A stretch of 64,000 bases of DNA. Source: Maribacter litopenaei (lineage in GTDB: Bacteria; Bacteroidota; Bacteroidia; Flavobacteriales; Flavobacteriaceae). Within the stretch, counting starts at the first letter, position 1, and each line of letters begins with the position of its first letter. Location: NCBI RefSeq assembly GCF_025244665.1, contig NZ_CP104205.1, positions 3,097,001 to 3,161,000 on the forward strand. Reading direction: 5' to 3'. The notes below the pieces were generated by a model that had not been told where the DNA came from, did no database searches, and worked only from the letters and a program-made list of their open reading frames with translations. A program made the position numbers and the translations under genes. Below are positions 42,508 through 52,619 of this stretch, one piece after another.

Positions 42508-43824
42508 ATGAAGAAGCCCATTGCCGGTTTTTCAAAGCTTTCCAAGTCAGAAAAAATTGAATGGATCGCTACAAACTATACCCAAAACCCAAAACAATCA
42601 AAAAAAATCCTTGAATCATACTGGAATACAGATCCAAGGTTACAACAGCTCCATGACGAGTTTATAGAAAATACCATTAGTAATTTTTATATGCCGATGG
42701 GCATTGCCCCCAATTTTTTAATCAACGACCGACTTTACGCCATTCCCATGGCTATTGAGGAAAGTTCCGTAGTAGCTGCTGCCAGCAAGGCCGCCAAGTT
42801 TTGGGGTGATAAGGGAGGGTTCAAAACGACGATTTTGGGAACGGAAAAAGTGGGTCAGGTACATTTTATTTTCAAGGGCGACAAATCCAAACTTGAAGAA
42901 TTTTTTCGTTCCATCAAGCCAAAATTACTGACAGATACCGAACATTTAACAAACAGTATGGTAAAGCGAGGAGGAGGTATCAAAGACATCGTCCTGAGAG
43001 ATAAAACAATGGAGCTGGAAAGTTATTTCCAACTTCATTGCACTTTTGAGACCCAAGACGCCATGGGGGCCAACTTTATAAATAGTTGTTTGGAACAATT
43101 TGCTGCGACCCTCAAAAAAGAGGCCTTGAACCATTCCAATTTTACAGGTGAGGAGCGACAGATTGAAGTGGTAATGAGTATTCTCTCCAACTACGTTCCT
43201 AATTGTTTGGTTAGGGCTGAAGTGAGTTGCCCAATTGATCAATTACAGCTGTCCAATGATATATTGCCAAGGGAATTCGCCGAAAAAATGATAAGGGCAG
43301 TTCAAATTGCCAAGGTAGAACCCTACAGGGCCGTTACCCATAACAAGGGAATTATGAATGGCATCGACGCGGTGGTATTGGCCACGGGTAACGATTTTAG
43401 GGCCATTGAAGCGGGAGCTCATGCGTATGCTGCCAAAAATGGCAACTATTCCAGTCTTACCCACGCTAAAATAGAAGGGGATATATTTACTTTTTGGATA
43501 GAAATCCCTTTGGCCTTGGGAACCGTGGGCGGGCTTACAAAGCTCCACCCCATGGTAAAACTCAATCTAGAAATCCTGCAAAATCCATCGGCAAAGGAAT
43601 TGATGGAGATTATGGCTGTTGCTGGTCTAGCCCAAAATTTTGCTGCCGTAAGCTCATTGGTCACCACGGGAATTCAAAAAGGGCATATGAAGATGCACCT
43701 TATGAATATCCTTAACCAACATGCAGCCACTGATGAGGAAAAAACATCCCTTATAGAACATTTTAAAACCCATATGGTCACCCACAGGGGTGTTTTGAAT
43801 GCCCTTGAAAACCTACGAAAATAA
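42508..43824 (+). CDS. 3-hydroxy-3-methylglutaryl-CoA reductase
   Basis: 438 residues. Makes mevalonate from HMG-CoA. YMPMGIAPNFLINDRLYAIPMAIEE places the catalytic Glu near residue 84. The nucleotide-binding DKGGFKTTILGTEKVGQVHF-like region, GNDFRAIEAGAHAYAAKNG (catalytic Asp) and late His in HMVTHRGVLN follow. The overall form resembles the bacterial class II enzymes. A GHMP kinase starts immediately after the stop, consistent with a mevalonate-based isoprenoid pathway as found in Flavobacteriia. Unbroken. Confidence 0.93.
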   Translation: MKKPIAGFSKLSKSEKIEWIATNYTQNPKQSKKILESYWNTDPRLQQLHDEFIENTISNFYMPMGIAPNFLINDRLYAIPMAIEESSVVAAASKAAKFWGDKGGFKTTILGTEKVGQVHFIFKGDKSKLEEFFRSIKPKLLTDTEHLTNSMVKRGGGIKDIVLRDKTMELESYFQLHCTFETQDAMGANFINSCLEQFAATLKKEALNHSNFTGEERQIEVVMSILSNYVPNCLVRAEVSCPIDQLQLSNDILPREFAEKMIRAVQIAKVEPYRAVTHNKGIMNGIDAVVLATGNDFRAIEAGAHAYAAKNGNYSSLTHAKIEGDIFTFWIEIPLALGTVGGLTKLHPMVKLNLEILQNPSAKELMEIMAVAGLAQNFAAVSSLVTTGIQKGHMKMHLMNILNQHAATDEEKTSLIEHFKTHMVTHRGVLNALENLRK

Positions 43825-44730
43825 ATGATGGAGTTCTACAGTAACGGGAAATTACTGCTTACGGGAGAATATGCCATTCTAGACGGAGCCAAGGGCCTTG
43901 CTTTGCCTACTAAGTTTGGCCAGTCCTTGACAGTAAAAAAATCAAAGACCGGACAAATAAATTGGCGAAGTCTAACAGAAAACAACACCCCTTGGTTTAC
44001 AACCGATATTTCAATAGATAATTTTAATGTTATAACTACATCTGATGTAGCGGCTGCTCATAGATTGGTACAAATTTTCAGGAAAACTAAAAGCCTAAAT
44101 CCCGCCTTTTTAGATTCTTACCAAGGTGGTTATGTAGATACCAAACTGACGTTCCCAAAAGATTGGGGTTTGGGCTCTTCATCTACCCTCATTAATAATA
44201 TGGCACAATGGGCCGAAGTTGATCCTTATCAGCTATTAGAAGACACTTTTGGTGGAAGTGGATATGATATTGCCTGTGCACAAAGTGACTCTCCCATCGT
44301 CTATCAGAAAATTGAAGGCAATCCAAATGTAGAAATAGTGGATTTTGACCCTGCCTTTAAAGACCGACTTTTCTTTATTTATTTAAACAAGAAACAAAAC
44401 AGCAGGGACGCTATTGAAACATATCGTCAATTAGACATTGACAAAAAAGAGCTCGTTGCCGAAGTAAATGATCTTACTTCTCTGTTGTTAGGAGCAAAAA
44501 ACTTAGATAGGTTTGAGGCAATTTTGAATCGGCATGAAATTTTACTCTCGGACACCTTAAAGTTACCAACCATCAAGCAGCAAATATTTCCGGACTATCA
44601 AGGAAGCATAAAAAGCCTTGGAGCTTGGGGCGGGGACTTTATATTGGTCACCGGAAGACAACAGGAAATGGAGTATTTCATTAATAAGGGGTATGCCACT
44701 GTTATCCCCTATTCCAAAATGATCCTATAA
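43825..44730 (+). CDS. GHMP kinase, GYDIA family
   Basis: 301 residues. GHMP-kinase ATP loop KDWGLGSSSTLINNMAQW (about residues 112-129) and the N-terminal substrate motif TGEYAILDGAKGLALPT. GGSGYDIACAQSDSPIVY gives the GYDIA family its name; this group is typical of Bacteroidota. Likely an isoprenoid-pathway kinase, perhaps mevalonate kinase, based on its place directly after HMG-CoA reductase (no gap); the exact substrate is inferred. Unbroken. Confidence 0.85.
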   Translation: MMEFYSNGKLLLTGEYAILDGAKGLALPTKFGQSLTVKKSKTGQINWRSLTENNTPWFTTDISIDNFNVITTSDVAAAHRLVQIFRKTKSLNPAFLDSYQGGYVDTKLTFPKDWGLGSSSTLINNMAQWAEVDPYQLLEDTFGGSGYDIACAQSDSPIVYQKIEGNPNVEIVDFDPAFKDRLFFIYLNKKQNSRDAIETYRQLDIDKKELVAEVNDLTSLLLGAKNLDRFEAILNRHEILLSDTLKLPTIKQQIFPDYQGSIKSLGAWGGDFILVTGRQQEMEYFINKGYATVIPYSKMIL

Positions 44731-44758
44731 AAAAAGACTCTCAATTAAGAGAGCCTTT
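44731..44758. terminator. Terminator between the GHMP kinase and PpiD genes
   Basis: Stem GACTCTC / GAGAGCC with an AATTAA loop, flanked by A-run and T-run, one nucleotide after the GHMP kinase stop and about 25 nt past the convergent PpiD gene's stop. Confidence 0.6.
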
Positions 44759-44781
44759 CTTAAAAATACTTTATAAAACTA

Positions 44782-46903
44782 CTAATAGAATGTAGCTCTT
44801 TTATCTTCAATTTCGGAAGACTCCTTAAGGGCATTATATACTTCCGAGTTTACCCTGTTCGCCGCATTGGTCTTTAAGGTATTACTATACGTAGCGTAAT
44901 TATCCAATTTTGGAGCTTCCGTTCTTTTGGTCACTTCAATTTTGAAAATACCTGTATTACCTTCCAATAAATCGGAAGTTTCACCTTCCTTCATTCCATA
45001 TGCAGTACCAACGACCACTGGCTCGCTACCGGCACCTGGTATGGTCGGTGACTTGACGGTTAATGCACTAGCGGTAGAAACCGTGGTATTATTATCGGAA
45101 GCTATCGCATCCATGGCCTTCCCTTGATTTGCAGCTATTATTTGAGCTGCCTTTCTTTCCTTTCTTATGATAGGCAATACCGTTGCAGAAGCATCCTCGG
45201 CACTCATAAGTCCTTCACTGTAAACCCCCGTAAGTTGAACCACAGCATAGCCATCGTTAATATTAAAACGCTTGATATCACCAACTTCAGTATCGTCATT
45301 AAATGCCCATTGAACGATTCCTCTTTGAGCACCTAACCCAGGAAGGTTCTCGTCCAATTGCTTTATTTTATTAACTGGCCTAACCAAGTACTCGCTTTTT
45401 TGGGCGATATCAGAAAAAGAACCTTCATCCTCAATAGTTTCCATTTCAAATTTGGTAGCATCGGTAAAAAGCTTATTTGTAGTTTCTTCTGAAGCCGCTA
45501 TTTCCCTTGACAACGTTGCTATTTGAACCAAATCTTCCTTATCATCAATTTTTATCACATGGAATCCAAAATCTGTTTCTACCATTCCAATAGTCCCCAC
45601 AGGATTATCGAATGCAAAATCATTGAAAGCGGGAACCATTGTACCTTGTTGAAAATAGCCTAAGTCTCCACCATTTGGGGCAGATGGTCCATCTGAATTA
45701 TCCCTAGCCAATTCCGCAAATACAACACCAGATTTTTTTGCCTCTGCCAGCAAACTTGTTGCTTCCTTTTCTGCCTCTTCCTTGGTTCTTGTCACCTCTC
45801 GGATTAGCTCCGGTAGCACCTTCATAGGCAATCAAAATATGACTTGCCTTAACCGAACCATTGGGTCTTCTTCCCATCATTTTGGATATCTTGTAGGAAC
45901 CTGCATCTTTATACGGACCATAGATCTCACCAACATTCAAAGTCATTAATGTATCTGCAATGCTAGAAGGCAAGTTCTTTTTTGCTTTGAAAATCGTATC
46001 CAATTTTATATCGGAATGCCTATCAAGAAAGGCTTCCATATCCTCAGTGTTCCTAAAGCCTGATATAGTATCGTTCCTATCGGTCTGTGCATTATACTCG
46101 ATTGTATCATCCAATAATTTGGTAACTTCTTCCTTTATTGCCAAATCATCCGCTTCAGATGGTTTCTCACTAAAATAAACGAACTGTATGTCGCGCGCTG
46201 GATCTTGCTTAAAATCGTCCTTATGATTATTGATATAAGTGGAAATCTCACTTTTGGTCACAATGATCGTACTATCCGGGATAGAGGAGTAAGGAACCCT
46301 CACATATCGAATATCCATTTTCTCATTGGCCAATTTATAGTCCAATTCACCCTCTTTCAAAGTAGCTCCTACTCCCGCCTTGATCAGGTCAAAATAAGTT
46401 TGCTCCTTGGCCATTTGGATGATTTCGTTTTCGGTCTGTAACCAAAATTCATATTGAGCAGGATTGTTGTTTTTCCAATCCAATACAGTAGATCGGAATC
46501 TGTTGGCATCAAAAACCCCATTTTCATTCTGAAATTCAGGATTTTGAGCGTAGCCCGTGGTTCTCAGAAAATCAACGATTTGATCCTGTTCTATACCAAT
46601 TCCAAGGTCTTCAAACTGCTCTTCCAAGATGCTTCTTCTTACCTCTTGATCCCAAACTTGATTCATAGTCTGCATGGAAGAAACCGTTGGCCCCATTCTT
46701 TGGGAGGCCGCCTCGACCTTTTGTCTAAACTCGTCAATGGATATTTCATTACCATTGATTTCAGCCACAGAAGAGCCAATTTTTCCTCCAGCTCCAAAAT
46801 TGCTACTTGTAAATACACCTGAGATCACAAAGGCGAAAAGTGCCAAACCAATTATCAGTATTAATACCGTGGTACGCTTTCTAATATTTTCTAAAACTGC
46901 CAT
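44782..46903 (-). CDS. PpiD/SurA-like peptidyl-prolyl isomerase (one frame break)
   Basis: Membrane-anchored periplasmic foldase for outer-membrane proteins. A helix near the N-terminus (VLILIIGLALFAFVISGVF, about 12-31) anchors it. The SurA-N domain (EINGNEISIDEFRQKVE) and one clear PPIC rotamase domain (ASHILIAYEGATG, GDLGYFQQGTMVPAF) follow, with a second, weaker one towards the end. The frame breaks at 45797-45803 (TCCAGAG seen as TCCGAGAG). Restored, it reads GANPEVTRTKEEAEKEATSL and gives 706 residues. Last gene of the minus-strand run that includes the CNNM protein and LptC. Confidence 0.92.
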
Positions 46904-47047
46904 CCTATCGAATCAAATAATTAAAATCAGTTGGCGAAATTACCATTTTTAATTGAAATAATAAAAACTAAAACATCATGCCAAATGCAATGGTACAGGC
47001 ATCCTATTATTTCATTGGAGAGTCTATTTCTTAGCCTAAAAATATGA

Positions 47048-48335
47048 TTAATCTTCCTTTAGAATTTCTAGGGAGACTAGGTCTATTTTGGTGTTTGAGA
47101 CCTCTAATACGGTAAACTTGAAATGGTCTACTACAATTTCCGAATTCTTTTCAGGGATTTCCCCAACTTGATGGACCAAAAGACCTCCCAATGTCTCAAA
47201 TTCATCCCCGATGGGAAGTTCCAATTTATAGTTCTCATTGATATAATCCACCTCCAATCGCGCCGAGAATAGAAAGTTTCTTTCATCTATCTGTTCTTCC
47301 CTAAGATCGGTGGTGTCGTGCTCATCTTCAATTTCACCGAATAGCTCTTCCACAATATCCTCCACAGTCATCAAACCGGAAGTACCACCATACTCATCCA
47401 GAACTACGGCCATACTTTTTCGCTTTTTTATGAGCACGTTGAGGATATCCTGTATAAGCATCGTTTCAGGTACAAATTCCACTGGCAACAAAATACTCTT
47501 AATAGTTTTTGGCTTTTTAAAAAGTTCATAGGAGTGCACATATCCTATTACATTATCAATGGTATCCTTGAAAACCAATATTTTGGAATAGCCTGTCTCC
47601 GTAAACAACTTGGCTAAATTTTTTGGTGTTTCATGAATTTCAACTGCTGTTATCTCCGTCCTGGGAACCATTACCTCCCGGGCTTTCACTTCTGCAAACT
47701 CCAAGGCATTTTGAAAAATCCGGATTTCGGAATCTACTTCGTCTTCCTCTTCCACGGTTTCCATTTGTTCGGTAATATAATCGCCCAATTCCAGCTTTGT
47801 AAATGCCAACTGCACCTCGTCACCGGAAGTTCTAAATATGTATTTTAAAATGAAGTCCGAAACATAAATAACAAAGTCAGAGATAAAACTAAACGCCAAA
47901 TAAAAAAGATAGGCAGGTACGGCCAATAATTTCAATAGACTATTCGAATAGATTTGGAACAACACCTTTGGCAAAAACTCAGCAGTAATAAGGATGACCA
48001 ACGTAGAAATAATGGTTTGGGACAATAGACTGAAATCAGTCAAAAACACCCTCAAAACTTCGTTTTTTGGATTCATACCCAAGAACCAATTCATAAGCAC
48101 CTCTCCCATAAAAAGACCATATACCACTAAGGCAATATTATTGCCTATGAGCATGGTCGCGATGAACTTGGAAGGCCTTTTTGTAAGTCGGGTAAGAACC
48201 TTGGCCAGTAAACCCGCCTGCTTCTTCTCTATTTCAATATGGATTTTATTCGCAGAAACGAAAGCAATTTCCATTCCGAGAGAAAAATGCGGAAAATACC
48301 AAGGAAAGAACAATAATAACAATACTGCTATCCAC
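47048..48335 (-). CDS. CNNM/CBS-domain transporter-like protein (one frame break)
   Basis: CorC/HlyC-type protein (hemolysin family name is historical): N-terminal CNNM/DUF21 domain of four membrane helices, two CBS domains (RTEITAVEIHETPKNLAKLF, IDNVIGYVHSYELF) and the C-terminal CorC_HlyC domain (MAVVLDEYGGTSGLMTVEDI). Family members move or sense Mg. The frame breaks at 48274-48281 (TCTGGAA seen as TCTCGGAA). Restored, it reads SAFFSGMEIAFVSANK. A GTG at 48335, 2 nt after the upstream gene's stop, is the probable start, giving 428 residues. Confidence 0.88.
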
Positions 48336-48337
48336 CG

Positions 48338-48541
48338 CTATTTTTGATTATCCTTTGAGCGTTGTTCAAACTTTTTACGATAGTTTCTTCTAAAAAAGAA
48401 CATTCCAATAGATACTACCGCAAAAAAAATAAAAAGATAGGCCATACTTCTATCCGAATTCCAGTCTGTGAAAATTCTGTAAATTGAAAAGACGGCCACA
48501 ATTATATATAAGTATTCCGTATATCTTAAAATCTTAATCAT
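48338..48541 (-). CDS. Small two-helix membrane protein
   Basis: 67 residues. Two membrane helices (about 7-24 and 33-49) and a basic, charged tail (RRNYRKKFEQRSKDNQK). It overlaps the end of the LptC gene by 8 nt, and the CNNM gene begins 2 nt after its stop, so the three are translationally coupled. No family recognised. Confidence 0.75.
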   Translation of the reverse strand: MIKILRYTEYLYIIVAVFSIYRIFTDWNSDRSMAYLFIFFAVVSIGMFFFRRNYRKKFEQRSKDNQK

Positions 48542-49140
48542 CCTTATCTTCTTTAATCAACATTAGACCATAGGTTTTATGGGCGTTTAAAAAACTAAGG
48601 TCCTTTTTTATATCCATTCCTTCCCCATCCATAACGGTACCATCCTCCGGATTTGTAAACTTAAACTTTTCTTGGGTAAATGCCCACTCATTTTCGCGAT
48701 CGTAGTACAACTGGGGGGCCTCCAACTTTTTACCATCATGCCCTTTTATTACTACGTTACCTTGAAGGTCAATGATAGTAGTTGACGCGTAGTATATACC
48801 ATAGTCCGCTTCAATGGTGGTTTTTTCATTTCTTTCATTAAAAATTTCAACTAACAATCCTTCCGGAAAGGTTTGATAAGGAAAATCCAAATTCTCGAAA
48901 TCATTTCGCAGTGATCCTGATATGACTGCCAATACCTTCGAAGAACCTACTTCTTCAGAATTTAAGTTTTCCTGGTAACTCAGTATATGTAAGGACAAAA
49001 TTCTCTGCAACTCCTTGTGGAAAAACCTCTCTTTTAGCCTCATCACCAACACGTTTGTAGTTATCCTTGCATGAAAAAAAAAGCATTGCCATGGAAACCA
49101 TGGCAATGCCCTTGAATATATCTACAGAATGTATCGTCAT
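48534..49140 (-). CDS. lptC: LptC-like LPS transport lipoprotein (one frame break)
   Basis: LptC takes LPS from LptB2FG and passes it to LptA. Lipoprotein signal with lipobox FFSC (Cys24). An OstA/LptC beta-jellyroll follows: KVLAVISGSLRNDFENL, LDFPYQTFPEGL, TTIEADYGIYYASTTIIDLQGNV and LEAPQLYYDRE. The frame breaks at 48970-48975, where CCAGA appears as CCAGGA. Restored, it reads LTYTELPENLNSEEVGS and gives 201 residues. The TPR gene upstream ends 2 nt before its start. Confidence 0.82.
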
Positions 49141-49141
49141 T

Positions 49142-50515
49142 TTATAATGAAGGTACCTTTACGCTACCTCCTACCCAACAAGAAAAAGATACTGATTGAC
49201 CAGCCATACCTGCGCTGAAAATCATTTCCTTAGTTGGCGCTTTTGCGTTGTAACTAGCAGCAGCTTGACTGGCCCTACCACTTAATGCTGGGTCAACCCT
49301 TCCAGCTTGTCTCGCCATCTCAGCTGCTTTCCAATAAATGGCACGCTTTTCAAAAGGCGTACTACCACACTCATTGGCGCTACCAGCATATAGACTGGCA
49401 ATTAACAAATAGGCCCTACCATTCGCAGGATTTGCATCAATAGCCTTTTGGGCATAACTTCTAGCCGTAGACCTACTAGATCTAGTGTAACTAGTTGCGA
49501 TTTTATAAGCGATATTTGATTTTTTCTTTGAATCCGTTTCCAACTCCAAAGCTTTGTTATAATCGGCAACAGCTCCGTTTGTATCACCACTTGATTTCTT
49601 CAGGGAACCTAAATAGACATAGGTGTCAGCAGAAGGGGCAAGTTGTGCCTGAACCTCAACCAACTTTTTAAACATAGGATCCTCAGTACACTCTTTACTA
49701 TACATTCTACCTACAGCACCTTTAACCCATTTTACATCACCCTTCTTTTCTTCAAAACTTTTTTCATACAAAGGGATAAGATTTTCACAATCTGCTAGCT
49801 TACCTAATTTAGAATCTATACTACCTGCAATTTTACCGTAATTCTCAGAATAACTATTCGCCACTTTTAGTGATCTTTTCTCTTTAGAAGTAAGTGTGCC
49901 TGCTTCTTCCTTGGGAAGCAATTGGGCTATTTTATCTGTATACTTTTCATTTTCCTCTTCAATTTTTCCAGTTACCTCATCGTAAACGTCAAACACTTCC
50001 TGAAGTTCCTTTTTTCCGGCATCGTGCAAATCCACTAAACTAGAAAAGTAAAGATATAACGCCTTTGGATTGGTGAAATTTTCCCTATCCTTGGTAAAGG
50101 CTTCAGACAACATACTGTACATTTCGGAATCATCTGCCATTTTGTTGTCATACTTTACCATGGCCTTATCTACCATAGTTTCCCCCGGACTTGTTTTTGA
50201 AGCAAAGTGTTTCAACTTATTGTCATACAGACCCATTAAATCATTAATGTATCCTTCCTTTTCCGCCCCGGAAGATTTTTCTATTTTATCATTTAGGATA
50301 CGTTCCCCATATACATAAATGGCATTATTTAACTGTGGACAAGTCTCATAGGTCTTTTTCCAAGGCTCATAGGCCGCTTCATAATTTTTTACCTTTGCAT
50401 GCTCAGAAAATATAGACAGATTCGTCATACATTCAGGATTTTGAGCCTGCGCATTACTTACTCCCATCATCCCAAGGAACATAATTGCCGCGAAGTAAAG
50501 TTTCGTTTTCATCAT
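49142..50515 (-). CDS. Periplasmic tetratricopeptide-repeat protein
   Basis: 457 residues with a signal peptide (FLGMMGVSNAQAQ, about 1-25). Helical repeats through the protein; clear TPR-like units at EAYEPWKKTYETCPQ, VYLGSLKKSSGDTNGAVADY and ATARSYAQKAIDANPANGRAY. Unbroken. Likely a scaffold in envelope protein assembly, from its place between an outer-membrane protein gene and lptC; no specific role can be assigned. Confidence 0.8.
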   Translation of the reverse strand: MMKTKLYFAAIMFLGMMGVSNAQAQNPECMTNLSIFSEHAKVKNYEAAYEPWKKTYETCPQLNNAIYVYGERILNDKIEKSSGAEKEGYINDLMGLYDNKLKHFASKTSPGETMVDKAMVKYDNKMADDSEMYSMLSEAFTKDRENFTNPKALYLYFSSLVDLHDAGKKELQEVFDVYDEVTGKIEEENEKYTDKIAQLLPKEEAGTLTSKEKRSLKVANSYSENYGKIAGSIDSKLGKLADCENLIPLYEKSFEEKKGDVKWVKGAVGRMYSKECTEDPMFKKLVEVQAQLAPSADTYVYLGSLKKSSGDTNGAVADYNKALELETDSKKKSNIAYKIATSYTRSSRSTARSYAQKAIDANPANGRAYLLIASLYAGSANECGSTPFEKRAIYWKAAEMARQAGRVDPALSGRASQAAASYNAKAPTKEMIFSAGMAGQSVSFSCWVGGSVKVPSL

Positions 50516-50551
50516 TCTAAATTTAAAAGTGGTTAATGTACTAAAAATTTA

Positions 50552-51838
50552 TCAATTAATCTTTCGTTTTTGGAACCATCTATCATTTAAGGAAAGGCCG
50601 ACATTGACCTTAAAGTAGCTCTCCTCTATCAAGTTTGCCCTGGTGGTTCCCCTTCTGCCCAGTTCAAAACCAACATTAAGATTGGAGAAACTTCTTCCCA
50701 ATGGCAACCCTAATCCAAAAGTTATGCCAAAATTATTAATATCGACATCATTGACAACCATACCCGTCCTGTCCAAACGCACACCTGCCCTATAGGTCAC
50801 CCTCTTAAAGTAGTTGTCTAACGACCTTGCATCGGGCGTTAAAAATCCTCCAAAAGCAATTGAACTGGCATCATTATAAAAAACATTATCAGTCCCCAAA
50901 AAAGGATTCTCAAAAGAGCTCAAGCCTTGAAAACTATATTCCGCACCTAAAAACCACTTATAATCCTTTCCATAACCAACTCCCAAGGTAGTAGTCGTGG
51001 GTATTTTAAATTCTGTATTCCTCAGGTTATTGGCATCCAGATTAACGTCGATATTTTCTATATTGCCTCCAGTAGCTATGGAGAAAGAGCCAATATTACG
51101 CTCATTTTTGGAAACAAGATTACCTTGAGTATTGACCCTTACAGAAGCGTGAAGCGTATGGTCTTCCTTAATTTGTGGTGTATACAAGAGGGCATAATTG
51201 AAATCAAAACCATTGATTTCAGAGGATCTTCTATCAAAGGTTCCAAATTGTACATCCTCAATTTGTTGCAATCTTTCGTTAGATAGGATCCCATAATTAT
51301 AGTTTATGGTTACACCTAAACTTACATCCTTGATAATTTGATATCCAATGGAATAGTACACCTTAGTCAAATCACCTTCCCCGCTAAAAATATTGGTAAG
51401 AGCCTGTCCACCACTAGAGATTTCATCTACAAAATTATATCCCATGGAAGAATACGGCATAATACCGAAACCCATTCCCAAACCTTTTCCTAAACTAAAA
51501 CCCAATGATAAATAATCCAGATTGGTCAACGAGCTGCTCTGTTCTTCGGTAAAACTCTTGAGACGAACTTGCTTATTGGAAATACCGGCGGTATAGGCTA
51601 CCGGACCTACCTTGTCCATGACATCAAGACCTAATTCCCCATAACCCGCAGGGTTTTGTAAATTCAAGTGGATACTGTCTGCATACACACCCATATGACC
51701 CATCATTTGGTTTTCAACCGTTGCCGAAGTCCTTAAGTCACCAATACCGAAAAACGAATAGGGAGAAACAGTACCGTTTTGAGCATACATACCCGCTGAG
51801 GCCATGCACACTATTGCAATTACAATTTTCTTGATCAT
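50552..51838 (-). CDS. Outer-membrane beta-barrel protein
   Basis: 428 residues. Signal peptide (MASAGMYAQ, about 1-19), then NGTVSPYSFFGIGDLR, a conserved start of a Bacteroidota barrel family. Alternating hydrophobic strands continue to the end, with FadL-like pattern GYGKDYKWFLGAEYSFQGL and SNLNVGFELGRRG; the last residues (RWFQKRKIN) follow the final strand. Transport of hydrophobic compounds is possible but unproven. Its start directly abuts the coaX stop. Confidence 0.75.
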   Translation of the reverse strand: MIKKIVIAIVCMASAGMYAQNGTVSPYSFFGIGDLRTSATVENQMMGHMGVYADSIHLNLQNPAGYGELGLDVMDKVGPVAYTAGISNKQVRLKSFTEEQSSSLTNLDYLSLGFSLGKGLGMGFGIMPYSSMGYNFVDEISSGGQALTNIFSGEGDLTKVYYSIGYQIIKDVSLGVTINYNYGILSNERLQQIEDVQFGTFDRRSSEINGFDFNYALLYTPQIKEDHTLHASVRVNTQGNLVSKNERNIGSFSIATGGNIENIDVNLDANNLRNTEFKIPTTTTLGVGYGKDYKWFLGAEYSFQGLSSFENPFLGTDNVFYNDASSIAFGGFLTPDARSLDNYFKRVTYRAGVRLDRTGMVVNDVDINNFGITFGLGLPLGRSFSNLNVGFELGRRGTTRANLIEESYFKVNVGLSLNDRWFQKRKIN

Positions 51839-52567
51839 CTAGTGCTTGTTGTATTCCAGCAAATAATTAAGTCCCTTTAGCAGGAATTTGGAATCCGCAA
51901 AGATGGTATTTTTTAGTCTTTTAGACAAAAAATGCGCATCACCCCCTGTTAAAATAACTGTTAAATCTTCAAAACGGGTTGCATATTGATCGATTATTCC
52001 GTCCAATTCGGCACAGACTCCGTTGACCACTCCGCTGTGCATACTACTATTAGTCGTATTTCCAATTAAATCCAGGGGAGTCTCCATTTGGAGAAGTGGT
52101 AGTGCAGAAGTCTGCTCGTGCATGGCCCGATAACGCATTTTCAGGCCTGGAGATATGGCACCGCCAAGATACTCATCAAAATCGTTCACCATATCATATG
52201 TTATACAGGTACCGGCATCGATTACCAAGGTGTTCTTATGGGGAGCATGATAATAAGCTGCGGTTGCCAAGGCTATTCTATCAATACCCAAGGTTTGGGG
52301 TGTAGCATAGCTATTTTTAAATGGAACTTTGGACTGATGTGACAACACGTGTACCTTACAGAATAAGGTAAGAACAGTAAGGTATTTCTTCTCTGTTACA
52401 CCTACCGTAGCATAAATGGCCCTTTGAATACCCGGATATTCCTTGAAGAGCCTTTTGACCTTGTCTTTAAAATCATCAATTTTAAACCGGTCGTCAAAAA
52501 TTAGGGTGTTTTTGTCAAACACAGCGAACTTTACAAGGGTATTTCCTATATCAACGACTAAATTCAT
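51839..52567 (-). CDS. coaX: Type III pantothenate kinase
   Basis: First step of coenzyme A synthesis from pantothenate. 242 residues. CoaX motifs: VVDIGNTLVKFAVFD (phosphate 1), TLGIDRIALATAAYYHAP, LVIDAGTCITYDMV (phosphate 2) and GGAISPGLKMRYRAMHEQTS. Unbroken. It ends exactly where the outer-membrane barrel gene begins. Confidence 0.95.
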   Translation of the reverse strand: MNLVVDIGNTLVKFAVFDKNTLIFDDRFKIDDFKDKVKRLFKEYPGIQRAIYATVGVTEKKYLTVLTLFCKVHVLSHQSKVPFKNSYATPQTLGIDRIALATAAYYHAPHKNTLVIDAGTCITYDMVNDFDEYLGGAISPGLKMRYRAMHEQTSALPLLQMETPLDLIGNTTNSSMHSGVVNGVCAELDGIIDQYATRFEDLTVILTGGDAHFLSKRLKNTIFADSKFLLKGLNYLLEYNKH

Positions 52568-52619
52568 ATTGTAAAGTTATGAAATGGAATGGCTTCACGA
52601 ATATATAATGACCATTGAA